Part shown: in pieces, positions 33,574 through 41,414 of the stretch
Layout of the letters: each line of letters starts with the position of its first letter
Position numbering within the stretch: position 1 is the first letter of the stretch
Assembly (NCBI RefSeq): GCF_002263495.1
Contig: NZ_CP022753.1
Location: 3,410,001 to 3,474,000 of the forward strand
DNA from: Nocardiopsis gilva YIM 90087
GTDB taxonomy: Bacteria > Actinomycetota > Actinomycetes > Streptosporangiales > Streptosporangiaceae
DNA: 64,000 nucleotides
Direction of reading: 5' to 3'
The notes under the pieces: generated by a model
The model's database searches: none
Seen by the model: the letters and a program-made list of their open reading frames with translations, nothing else
What the model was told of the DNA's origin: nothing
Translations under genes and position numbers: made by a program

Positions 33574-34395
33574 TCACTCACCGGAGAGGAAATCGGTGAT
33601 CAGCCCCGTCACCCGCGCGGGAGCGTCCTCCTGGACGAGGTGACCGGCCGAGTCGATCCACCGCAGCTGTGCCTGCGGGATCCGCTCGGCCAGCCGTGCG
33701 GCGTGGTCCGGCGAGAGCCAGCCGTCCTCCCTCCCCCACGCGACGAGGACGGGACAGGCCAACTCGTGGTATCGGTCCTCGACCTCTGCGGTGAACCGCT
33801 CATCGGCTTGGGCGATCTGCCGGTAGAAGGCTGGCTGGCCCTCGTCGCCGAGCCAGGGGGCGGCCAGTGCCTCCAGCACGTCGGCGCGCAGACCGGGGTG
33901 GCTGGCCGTGGCGATGTAGCTGCGGACCAGCGCCTCGTGGAGGTGCGAGGGGAGCGCGGCGAAGACCTCAGCGTGCTGGTTGACCAGACGGAAGAACTCG
34001 CTACCCCAGGGGCGCAGGCTCACCGCGTCGATCAGGGCGAGGCGGTCGTAGCGGGCGCTGTCCAGCAGCGCGGAGCGCAGCGCGACCGCCCCGCCGAAGT
34101 CGTGGGCGATGACGGCGGGGCGGTCCAGGCCCCAGTGGGCCAGCAGCGCGGTGAAGACGGACTGCTGGGCGGCCAGGGAGACATCCTGCCCCTCGTACTT
34201 CGCTGAGCTGCCGTAGCCCGGCATGTCCCAGAGGTAGACGGTGTGCCGCCTGCTCAGTGCCGCGGCGATATCGCGCCACACGTAGGAGGAGAACGGCGTC
34301 CCATGGAGGAGCACGACGGGGCTGCCCTGGCCGTGACATGCCCAGTGGACGGTGCCGTGCGGTGTCTCGTAGCGCTCGGGAAGCACGTGATCCAT
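33574..34395 (-). CDS. Alpha/beta hydrolase, haloalkane dehalogenase/epoxide hydrolase-like
   Basis: 273 residues; AAAGGAGT upstream. LLHGTPFSSYVWRDI forms the oxyanion region. The nucleophile elbow is IAHDFGGAVALR with Asp as nucleophile, as in haloalkane dehalogenases and epoxide hydrolases rather than Ser esterases. VAWGREDGWL holds the later acid and SAGHLVQEDAP the catalytic His. Divergent from a CGNR/ABATE protein across a strong inverted repeat, so probably under its control. Confidence 0.87.
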   Translation of the reverse strand: MDHVLPERYETPHGTVHWACHGQGSPVVLLHGTPFSSYVWRDIAAALSRRHTVYLWDMPGYGSSAKYEGQDVSLAAQQSVFTALLAHWGLDRPAVIAHDFGGAVALRSALLDSARYDRLALIDAVSLRPWGSEFFRLVNQHAEVFAALPSHLHEALVRSYIATASHPGLRADVLEALAAPWLGDEGQPAFYRQIAQADERFTAEVEDRYHELACPVLVAWGREDGWLSPDHAARLAERIPQAQLRWIDSAGHLVQEDAPARVTGLITDFLSGE

Positions 34396-34411
34396 TCCGG
34401 AACACTCCTTT

Positions 34412-34454
34412 CGTTACCGACTAATGACTATTGTCGGTAACGCCAGACGTTACC
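34412..34454. promoter_or_regulatory. Operator with two inverted and one extra half-site
   Basis: Perfect 10-bp inverted repeat CGTTACCGAC (34412-34421) and GTCGGTAACG (34433-34442), spacer 11 bp, then another CGTTACC at 34448-34454. It lies between the divergent hydrolase and CGNR genes, ~20 bp from the hydrolase start. Confidence 0.7.
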
Positions 34455-34486
34455 ACCATAGCGAGCACGCCAGTAACCTCTGGCTC

Positions 34487-35041
34487 ATGCCCTACACACG
34501 ACCCGCGGCTCCGGGCGCTCTGGAACGGATCGAGACGTTCTGCAACTCGGCCCGCTTCCTCTATGACGAGGACGCGTTCACCGATCCCGACACCGCCCGC
34601 GCCTGGCTGCGTGCCCATGGCTGGTCGAACGTCGGCGACCTGGACGAACCCGCCCTCGGCGAACTGGTGCGGGTCCGCGAGGCCCTGCGAGAGCACATCG
34701 CAGGCGAGAGCGGCGAGCACGCCGCGTCCGCGCGCGACATCCTCAACGCCCACGCCCGCGCGGCCCTCCTCCCACCCCAATGGGGACGGGACGGCGAGCC
34801 GGAGATTCCCACCATCGAGAGAACCAGCGCAACCACCGCCCTCATCGGCTCGCTCCTGGCCACCCTCGCCAAAGAGGAACTCGCCGGGCGCCGCCCCCGG
34901 CTCAGGGTGTGTGCGTCTCCTGAGTGCCGATGGGTCTACTACGACCGCTCCCCCGGCAACAACAGCATCTGGTGTGCGATGGACATCTGCGGCGCCCGCC
35001 ACAAAATGCGCACCTACCGCAGCCGCCGCCCCGCCCACTGA
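34487..35041 (+). CDS. ABATE/CGNR zinc-finger protein (putative regulator)
   Basis: 184 residues from ATG 34487. The N-terminal ABATE-like domain has ERIETFCNSARFLYDEDAF. The C-terminal zinc finger is RVCASPECRWVYYDRSP, a Cys pair, then WCAMDICGARHKMR (the CGNR motif appears as CGAR). These are probable stress-responsive DNA-binding proteins. Divergent from the hydrolase over a clear operator. No strong Shine-Dalgarno, so leaderless translation is possible. Confidence 0.83.
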   Translation: MPYTRPAAPGALERIETFCNSARFLYDEDAFTDPDTARAWLRAHGWSNVGDLDEPALGELVRVREALREHIAGESGEHAASARDILNAHARAALLPPQWGRDGEPEIPTIERTSATTALIGSLLATLAKEELAGRRPRLRVCASPECRWVYYDRSPGNNSIWCAMDICGARHKMRTYRSRRPAH

Positions 35042-35068
35042 CCCGGCCGGGGCCGGTAGCCTCCCGAC

Positions 35069-35659
35069 ATGCTCATCTGGATCAACGGGGCTTTCGGATC
35101 CGGGAAGACGCAGACCGCCTTCGAGCTGCACCGACGCCTGCCCGGAAGCTTCGTCTGCGACCCCGAGCACCTCGGGTTCGGACTGCACCGCATGCTCCCC
35201 CGCGAACGGCGCGGCGACTTCCAGGACATCGCGGCGTGGCGGCAGGGGGTCCACGAGGTCCTGGACGGCCTCCTGCGTGAGTTCGACGGGACCGTCATCG
35301 TGCCCATGACGATTGTCGTTCCGGAGTACCACCGGGAAATGTTCGGACGGCTCCAAGCGTCGGGACACGAGGTCCGCCATGTTTCCCTCATGACATCGCC
35401 CCAGACGCTGATGCGCCGGATCCACTCACGGGGCGAAGGGCGGGAAAGCTTCGCGGCCAGGCGGCTGGAGCATTGCCTGACCGCACTGCGGGAGCCGGAC
35501 TTCGCCACACATCTGGACACCGACCAGCTCTCGATCGCGTCCGTCGCCGAGGCCATCGCCGACACGACCGGGCTCAACCTGGCCCGGGAGTCCGGGAACG
35601 CCTTGACCCGACGGGCACAACGCTGGTGGACCACGCTGCGCCACATCCGCTTCGACTGA
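35069..35659 (+). CDS. P-loop ATPase, TmrB-like
   Basis: 196 residues. MLIWINGAFGSGKTQTAFEL gives the Walker A at residues 8-15. The rest (VCDPEHLGFGLHRML, VPMTIVVPEYHREMF, HVSLMTSPQTLMRRI) matches small kinase-like proteins of the tunicamycin-resistance TmrB group. Starts 27 bp after the CGNR gene, so likely co-transcribed. A tunicamycin role is not implied by sequence alone. Confidence 0.8.
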   Translation: MLIWINGAFGSGKTQTAFELHRRLPGSFVCDPEHLGFGLHRMLPRERRGDFQDIAAWRQGVHEVLDGLLREFDGTVIVPMTIVVPEYHREMFGRLQASGHEVRHVSLMTSPQTLMRRIHSRGEGRESFAARRLEHCLTALREPDFATHLDTDQLSIASVAEAIADTTGLNLARESGNALTRRAQRWWTTLRHIRFD

Positions 35660-35864
35660 CCCCGACCCGATCACCTTCGCGGTCAACGTCCCCCTCAACA
35701 ACACCCTCGACTCGGCCGGGACGCCGAACCAGGTCGACGACGTCGCATCGGTCCGCGATCACTTCGAGGCAACGTGGGTGCGCTGGAACATTGTCCGTGC
35801 GGTGGCATCAGCGGGTTCCTTCGCGTGCCTCGTCTGGTCCCTAGTGCTCTACGGAGGTAGCTGA
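35660..35864 (+). pseudogene. DUF1772 (anthrone oxygenase-like) C-terminal remnant
   Basis: The frame ending at TGA 35862-35864 reads ITFAVNVPLNNTLDSAG, then HFEATWVRWNIVRAVAS and a final membrane helix, the C-terminal half of DUF1772 membrane proteins. The N-terminal half is absent because the sequence directly abuts the TmrB-like stop. Confidence 0.6.
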
Positions 35865-35902
35865 CTTCCCCCAACTCCCAAGTTCACGAGCAAGATAGGA
35901 AC

Positions 35903-36244
35903 ATGAGCGATCACCACTACGCCTGGGGCGCCGGACCCACGCTGAGCGGACGTGACACCGTCGAGGTTCAAGCTGGTCGAGACGAGGCGCGACGTGCGTA
36001 CGACTTGGCAGTGGCTATTCGGACACGGCGCCTTGAGCTTGGGCTCTCGCAGACGGAGTTGGCTCGCCGCGCCGGCATGACTCAACCTGTAATTTCTCGC
36101 CTTGAGGAAGGCGGTGGGGTGCCGACCATTCGCGTGCTCGACAGACTTGCCGCAGCTCTGGATGCCGACCTTGTGGTGGCGTTCGCCCCACATGCGGCCT
36201 CAGGGCACAGTAAGCGCTCAGGTCACTGGTCTGATCCTGCGTAG
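35903..36244 (+). CDS. XRE-family HTH protein, HigA-antitoxin-like
   Basis: 113 residues. HTH ELGLSQTELARRAGMTQPVI, SRLEEGG, then LDRLAAALDADLVVAFAP, typical of HigA-type antitoxins. No toxin gene is adjacent on the same strand, so it is an orphan regulator or the survivor of a pair. The 3' end overlaps the stop region of the convergent WYL gene by 22 bp. Confidence 0.78.
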   Translation: MSDHHYAWGAGPTLSGRDTVEVQAGRDEARRAYDLAVAIRTRRLELGLSQTELARRAGMTQPVISRLEEGGGVPTIRVLDRLAAALDADLVVAFAPHAASGHSKRSGHWSDPA

Positions 36245-37230
36245 AGTGCCGATATCGAAGCAGCGCCACGAAGTAGTTCGTCGCGTGCTTCGAGTGGACT
36301 CAGGACCTCCAGGTTCGCGCCGAACTGGAGGAGTTGGCGGACTCCGCCGAGGACGGGGTACGTGAGTTCGATGGGGACCCACTCGTCCGGATCGGGAACC
36401 CCGTTCTCATTCAGATCTGGCAGCTCGGGGAGGGACACCAGAGGCGGCGAGCCGAGGATGCGGACGGCCAGGTCCAGCCGGGAGCGCCGGATTTGCGCCT
36501 GGATGCGGACGCCTTCCGATCGGTTCTCTACCTCGTTCCGCAGTGCCGCCCACACCTCCTCCAGCTCCACGCCCTCCCGCCGCCGCACGGGCGCCTCGGT
36601 GACGGACGCGGCGGCTACCCGATCGGCCCGGAACGGCTGCGGCTTCCCTCGCCGGTCGGCGACCAGGTACCAGACCCCGGCCTTGGCCACCAGGCCGTAG
36701 GGGTCCACGGTGTAGGTCCGCGGACGGGTCTCGCCGCTGTGGCGGTAGCGGAGGCGCAGCCGGCGGTCGGCGAAGACCGCCGTGTGCAGGGTGTCCAGGT
36801 CAACACCGGGACGCGGCCCACGCATCCACCGGTCGGGGTCGACGAGGATGCGTCGGCTGGTGAGTTCGGCTGCGGGGCGGTGGGGCGCGGGTAGAGCGGC
36901 CATGACCTTGCGCAGTGCCGATCCGAGGGCCCTGTCCAGGCCGAGGGCGGTGTGTGCGCCCTGCGCCGCCAGGACGAACAGCGCCCGCGCTTCATCCGAG
37001 GTGAGCCCCGTGACGTCGGTGCGGAACCCGGGGAGGAGGGCGATCCCGCCGTTCCTACCGCGCTCGGCGTACACCGGGACACCCGCCGCCGACAGCGCGT
37101 CGACGTCGCGGTAGATCGTCCTCGGCGAGACCTCCAGGCGCTCGGCGAGCTCGGTCGCGGGGACGCGCCCCCGGGTCTGCAGGAGCAGCAGGATGGACAG
37201 GAGTCGATCGGCCTTCACGCGCTCCAGCAT
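36223..37230 (-). CDS. HTH-WYL transcriptional regulator
   Basis: 335 residues from ATG 37230. N-terminal DeoR-like HTH: RLLSILLLLQTRGRVPATEL and RLEVSPRTIYRDVDALSAAG. WYL domain: LRYRHSGETRPRTYTVDPYG, AKAGVWYLVADRRG; WYL C-terminal extension to the end. The frame is open far upstream over the antiporter's antisense, but only the part from 37230 looks coding. Such regulators sense ligands or nucleic acid; target unknown. Confidence 0.88.
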   Translation of the reverse strand: MLERVKADRLLSILLLLQTRGRVPATELAERLEVSPRTIYRDVDALSAAGVPVYAERGRNGGIALLPGFRTDVTGLTSDEARALFVLAAQGAHTALGLDRALGSALRKVMAALPAPHRPAAELTSRRILVDPDRWMRGPRPGVDLDTLHTAVFADRRLRLRYRHSGETRPRTYTVDPYGLVAKAGVWYLVADRRGKPQPFRADRVAAASVTEAPVRRREGVELEEVWAALRNEVENRSEGVRIQAQIRRSRLDLAVRILGSPPLVSLPELPDLNENGVPDPDEWVPIELTYPVLGGVRQLLQFGANLEVLSPLEARDELLRGAASISALYAGSDQ

Positions 37231-37295
37231 GCGCCATGAATACGACAGCCGATGTCCGGTTATCGGCCCGCACCCCGCCGTCGATCCGGTCCGCT

Positions 37296-38468
37296 TCACA
37301 CACCCTCGGCGCGGTGCTCCGGTTCGGCCCGGTGCGGAATGAGGTCGACGAGGCGGGCGACGATCGGTCCCACCACCGCCAGGATGATCACGTAGGTGGT
37401 GGTCAGCGGGCCGATGATGCCATCGGTGGACGTGATGACCGCCCCGGCGATGATGATCGAGAACTCGCCACGCGCGATAAGTACCGCCCCGGCGCGCAGC
37501 CGACCGCGCGGGCCGACCCCGTCCCGCCTTGCCGCGTACCACCCGGTGCCCACCTTGGTGAGGGCGGTGACCACGGCGAGCCCGAACGCGATGGGAAGAA
37601 GGGGCGGCAGGGTGCGCGGGTCGATGGTCAGGCCGATGGTGAGGAAGAAGGCGGCGGCGAACAGGTCGCGCAGCGGGGCGATGACCTGGCGCGCGCGATC
37701 GGCGACCTGGCCGGTGAGGATGAGGCCGACGAGGAACGCGCCCACGGCGGCAGAGGCCTCCACCAGCTCGGCGGCCCCGGCCACGATCAGGGTCAGGCCG
37801 AGCAGGCGCAGCAGGAACTGCTCGGTGTCGGCGGTGTCGAGAAAACGGATCAGGCGGGCGCCGTGCCGGTGGGAGGCGGCGAAGGCGAGAGCAACGGCAC
37901 CGCACGCGACCCCGACGCTCAGGAGAGCGTGCCACCAGGAGCCGCCCGCGGCCAGAACCCCCAGCAGCGGCAGGTAGGCCGCCATCGCGACGTCCTCCAA
38001 CACCAGGATCGACAGCACCGAGGGCGTCTCCCGGTTACCCAGCCGCCGCAGGTCCCCCAGCAGCCGCGCGATGATGCCCGAGGAGGAGATCCAGGTGACC
38101 CCGGCCAGCGCCATGCTGCCGACCCACCCCAGCCCCAGCATCCAGCCGACGATCGCGCCGGGAGCGGCGTTGAGCACGAAGTCCACCGCGGCGGAGGGGA
38201 CGTGGGTGCGGATACTGGTGGAGAACTCGGCCACCGAGAATTCCAGGCCCAGGGTCAGCAGGAGCAGGACCACCCCGATCGACGCGCCGATCTCGACGAA
38301 CAGTCCGGCCGCCGGAACCGGAGCGACTCCGCCTTGACCGAGCGCGAGGCCCGCCAGCAGGTACAGCGGGACGGGCGAGTAGCCGAACCTGCGCGCCAGC
38401 GCACAGAGCACACTGAGGACGGCGAGGACGATGCCGAGCTCGAGTAGCAGCGCGTAGAGAACGGGCAA
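37296..38468 (-). CDS. khtU: Monovalent cation:proton antiporter (KhtU/CPA2-like)
   Basis: 390 residues, TTG start with AAGGG upstream, 4 bp after the regulatory gene stop. About 12 membrane helices with the CPA2 landmarks GYSPVPLYLLAGLALG, WISSSGIIARLLGDL, VLEDVAMAAYLPLLG and LIARGEFSIIIAG. It lacks the cytosolic RCK domain of Kef proteins; that role is filled by the separate upstream subunit, as in the KhtTU K+/H+ antiporter. Confidence 0.88.
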   Translation of the reverse strand: MPVLYALLLELGIVLAVLSVLCALARRFGYSPVPLYLLAGLALGQGGVAPVPAAGLFVEIGASIGVVLLLLTLGLEFSVAEFSTSIRTHVPSAAVDFVLNAAPGAIVGWMLGLGWVGSMALAGVTWISSSGIIARLLGDLRRLGNRETPSVLSILVLEDVAMAAYLPLLGVLAAGGSWWHALLSVGVACGAVALAFAASHRHGARLIRFLDTADTEQFLLRLLGLTLIVAGAAELVEASAAVGAFLVGLILTGQVADRARQVIAPLRDLFAAAFFLTIGLTIDPRTLPPLLPIAFGLAVVTALTKVGTGWYAARRDGVGPRGRLRAGAVLIARGEFSIIIAGAVITSTDGIIGPLTTTYVIILAVVGPIVARLVDLIPHRAEPEHRAEGV

Positions 38469-38472
38469 GCGG

Positions 38473-38949
38473 TCAGCCCTTCAGGATGGCGTTCACGCCC
38501 GCGATCCCCTCCTGGGTACCGATGACTACCAGGTTGTCGCCGGAATGCAGGACCTCGTCGGGTCCTGGCGAGGCGATGACGTCGTCGCCGCGGACGATTG
38601 CCACGATGGACGCGCCGGTTCGGGTGCGGGCTCGGGTGTCGCCGAGTCGGCGGCCGACGAACGGTGAGCCGACGGCCACGGGAAGATCCTCGGCTCTCAG
38701 CCCCGGGATCTCCTTGCTCAGGTCGGCGAAGCGTTCGGTGATCCGCGGCGCCCCGAGGATCTCGGCCACAGTGTCGGCCTCCTCGGTGGTCAGGCGGAAC
38801 ACCGGCTGTCCTACATCCGGGTCCGCGGCGTAGGAGACGAGCTCGACATCGCCTCGGCGACTGACGATGATGCCGATCCGATTGCCCTCGGCGGTGGTGA
38901 ACTCGTAGCGCACCCCGACGCCGGGCAGCAGGACCTCGGTCACATCCAT
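38473..38949 (-). CDS. khtT: Antiporter regulatory subunit with TrkA-C domain (KhtT-like)
   Basis: 158 residues from ATG 38949; the frame upstream is open but unsupported. The N-terminal ~70 residues (VGVRYEFTTAEGNRIGIIVS) match KhtT. The C-terminal RCK_C/TrkA-C domain contains VGSPFVGRRLGDTRARTRTG, VAIVRGDD and LHSGDNLVVIGTQEGI. It gates the antiporter encoded just downstream in response to nucleotides or pH. Confidence 0.87.
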   Translation of the reverse strand: MDVTEVLLPGVGVRYEFTTAEGNRIGIIVSRRGDVELVSYAADPDVGQPVFRLTTEEADTVAEILGAPRITERFADLSKEIPGLRAEDLPVAVGSPFVGRRLGDTRARTRTGASIVAIVRGDDVIASPGPDEVLHSGDNLVVIGTQEGIAGVNAILKG

Positions 38950-39174
38950 CCTGCCATTATGTCCGGCACTCCTTCGCCGTTCACGTGCCCACGCGAAAGT
39001 GTGAGCGTTCCCGAACCGACCGTTGGTCGCCAACCGTCGGAAAACATGACCGTGGTTGGCAAGTTAAGACGGGATTCTCTGCACGACCGTCGAGGTGGCC
39101 GGCGGCGCCGGACGGACGTGTCGGCGCGGCCTGTCGGCCTGCCTCATGAACACGAGACACGGGGAATTCCACTG

Positions 39175-40614
39175 ATGACACACCACCCGGGGACCGCCTC
39201 CCGCACCCCCGCCACGCCCGCCGCGTCCGGCGCAGTCGCGACGGTCGACACCCTGGCCGACCGACTGCGCGGTCCGGTTCTGCGGCCCGGAAACGTCGGC
39301 TACATCGAGGAGTGCTCCGGCTTCCAGACGGCGTTCCAGCAGCGGCCGAGCGTGGTCGTAGGCGCCACCGGTGCCGACGATGTGCGGGCGGCGGTGGAGT
39401 ACGCCGCGTCGCGCGACCTGCCCGTCGGAGTCCAGGCCTCCGGGCACGGAGCACCGTTCTCCGCCGAGGGCGGGGTCCTGATCACCACCAAGCGCATGGA
39501 CGGTGTGCACGTGGACGCCGAAGCCCGCACGGCGCGGCTGGAGGCGGGCGTGCCCTGGAAGCGGGTGGTCGCCGAGGCGGCCCGCCACGGTCTGGCTCCG
39601 TTGAACGGCTCGGGCCCGAACGTCGGCGCGGTCTCCTACACCCTCGGCGGCGGACTCGGCCTGCTCGCCCGCCGCTACGGCTACGCGGCCGACCACGTTC
39701 GCGCCATCGACGTCGTCACCGCCGACGCCCGCCTGCGCCATGTCACGGCCGACAGCGATCCGGACCTGTTCTGGGCGCTGCGCGGAGGACGGGACAACTT
39801 CGGTGTGGTGACCGGCCTGGAGGTCGACCTTGTGCCGGTAGACCGGATCTACGGCGGCAGCCTGGTATTCGACAGCGACCGGGTCGAGGACGTGCTGCGC
39901 ACCTACCTGGAGTGGACCCAGTCGCTTCCCGAGGAGCTGACCTCGTCGGTGGCGACGGTGGTCTACCCCGACATTCCGCAGCTCCCCGACCACCTGCGGG
40001 GACGCTACGTGGCCCAGGTTGGGATCGCCTACACGGGCGACGCCGCCGAAGGCGAGCGGCTGGTGGCGCCTTTGCGCGCGATCGGACCGCGACTGAAGGA
40101 CACTTTGGCGGAGATGCCCTACGCGGAGTCGGGTTCCATCTACGAGGAGCCGACCACGCCGCACGCCTACTGCGGGGACAATGCCCTGCTCAGCGGGATC
40201 GACGCCGCGGTGGTACGGCCGCTCATGGACCTGACCGGTCCGGACGCGCCGGTGATGTGCGTCCTGGCGATCCGCCACCTCGGCGGGGCGCTGTCGCGGC
40301 CGCCGTCCACCCCGAACGCGGTTGGGCACCGCGACGCCCGCTACCTCGTGGGCATCCTGTCCCCGCTGGGTGACCCGGAGGTGGTGCGGCCGCTCCACGA
40401 GCGGGTGCTGACGCAGGTCGCGCCGCAGACGATGGGTACGAACCTGAACTTCGTCTTCGGCCACGGCGAGCGTCTGGCACCGGAACGCGTTCGAGCCTGC
40501 TACGAGTCGGCGGACTACGCACGTCTCACCGAACTCAAGGCGCACTACGACCCGGCCAACACGTTCCGCATCAACCACAACCTCCGTCCGGTCATGGAGG
40601 TCGGCTCACGCTGA
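39175..40614 (+). CDS. FAD-binding oxidoreductase with BBE domain
   Basis: 479 residues. PCMH-type FAD domain: VVVGATGADDVRAAVEYAAS, the HGAP histidine (QASGHGAPF), SYTLGGGLGLLARRYG. The C-terminal BBE motif is DPANTFRINHNL. In berberine-bridge enzymes FAD is attached to His and Cys; the His region is present and the usual second Cys (GVC/GLG region) appears absent. Likely a flavin oxidase of sugars or secondary metabolites. Monocistronic; a TetR gene follows. Confidence 0.87.
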   Translation: MTHHPGTASRTPATPAASGAVATVDTLADRLRGPVLRPGNVGYIEECSGFQTAFQQRPSVVVGATGADDVRAAVEYAASRDLPVGVQASGHGAPFSAEGGVLITTKRMDGVHVDAEARTARLEAGVPWKRVVAEAARHGLAPLNGSGPNVGAVSYTLGGGLGLLARRYGYAADHVRAIDVVTADARLRHVTADSDPDLFWALRGGRDNFGVVTGLEVDLVPVDRIYGGSLVFDSDRVEDVLRTYLEWTQSLPEELTSSVATVVYPDIPQLPDHLRGRYVAQVGIAYTGDAAEGERLVAPLRAIGPRLKDTLAEMPYAESGSIYEEPTTPHAYCGDNALLSGIDAAVVRPLMDLTGPDAPVMCVLAIRHLGGALSRPPSTPNAVGHRDARYLVGILSPLGDPEVVRPLHERVLTQVAPQTMGTNLNFVFGHGERLAPERVRACYESADYARLTELKAHYDPANTFRINHNLRPVMEVGSR

Positions 40615-40674
40615 CCCGCAGGGGTCCGCCTCGGCGCCCTCTGTGCCGAGGGCCGCCCCCAGGGCCCCATGGAT

Positions 40675-40735
40675 TTTCTATCAGTTGATTGACATCCGGC
40701 CCCGGGCGATCTAGCTTTCTATCAATTGATAGAAA
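40675..40735 (+). promoter_or_regulatory. TetR operator pair flanking a promoter
   Basis: Perfect 20-bp palindrome TTTCTATCAATTGATAGAAA (40716-40735) just before the TetR gene. A second site at 40675-40694 shares its first half. TTGACA (40689-40694) and TAGCTT (40712-40717) with a 17-bp spacer form a good promoter placed between and overlapping the two sites. Confidence 0.8.
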
Positions 40736-40750
40736 TCGAGGAGGGGCAGC

Positions 40751-41365
40751 GTGACGGCGAAGCGGGCGAAGCCAGGGCCCCGGTCGGAGGAGCGCCGTGA
40801 GCGGATCATCGCGGCGGGCTACCGCGCGATGGTCCGCTCCGGCTTGGCTGGTGCACGGACCCGCGACGTCGCCGCGGAGGCCGGTATCACGGTCGCGACC
40901 CTGCACTACTACTTCCCCACCAAGGACGACCTGGTACGAGCCGTCCTGGAGCACACGATCCGGGAACGGATGCTGGCCCCGCTGCGGCTGGAGGCCGACT
41001 GGGCGGATGGCCTGGCGGGGCTGCGGACGATGCTCACCGGCCTGTCCCAGCAAGCGGAGGCCGACCCGGGCCACTTCCGGCTGCTCCACGAGATGACCTG
41101 GATCTCACGCGAGGACCCGGCGGTGCGCACGATGCTCGCGCGCTGGCACGAGGACTGGCACCGCACGATCGCGGGCTGGCTCGACGCCGGCCAGCGGGAC
41201 GGCCGCGTCCGCGCCGACCTCGACGCGCAGACGGTCGCGGGCATGGTCATGTACCTCGTGCTCGGAATGGTCATGCGTCCGCCCATGCCTTCCGGGGTGG
41301 ACGGACGTCTGGCCATCGAGCTCGACCTGCTGCTGTCCCCGATCGCTCCGTCACCAGCCGACTGA
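40751..41365 (+). CDS. TetR family transcriptional regulator
   Basis: 204 residues, GTG start with GAGG upstream. HTH: RIIAAGYRAMVRSGLAGART, VAAEAGITVATLHYYFPTKD. The C-terminal helices form the ligand pocket. The palindrome at 40716-40735 lies 15 bp upstream, so it most likely represses itself and the downstream monooxygenase. Confidence 0.9.
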   Translation: MTAKRAKPGPRSEERRERIIAAGYRAMVRSGLAGARTRDVAAEAGITVATLHYYFPTKDDLVRAVLEHTIRERMLAPLRLEADWADGLAGLRTMLTGLSQQAEADPGHFRLLHEMTWISREDPAVRTMLARWHEDWHRTIAGWLDAGQRDGRVRADLDAQTVAGMVMYLVLGMVMRPPMPSGVDGRLAIELDLLLSPIAPSPAD

Positions 41366-41414
41366 GTGGGCGCCGGGTCCGCCGGTGCGCCCACGGAGGC
41401 AAGGAGATGACGAC

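Noticed and set aside
37231-37935. N-terminal extension of the WYL regulator (570-codon frame)
   Set aside because: The extension is antisense to the antiporter gene and is Arg/Pro-rich shadow sequence; the HTH begins right after 37230.
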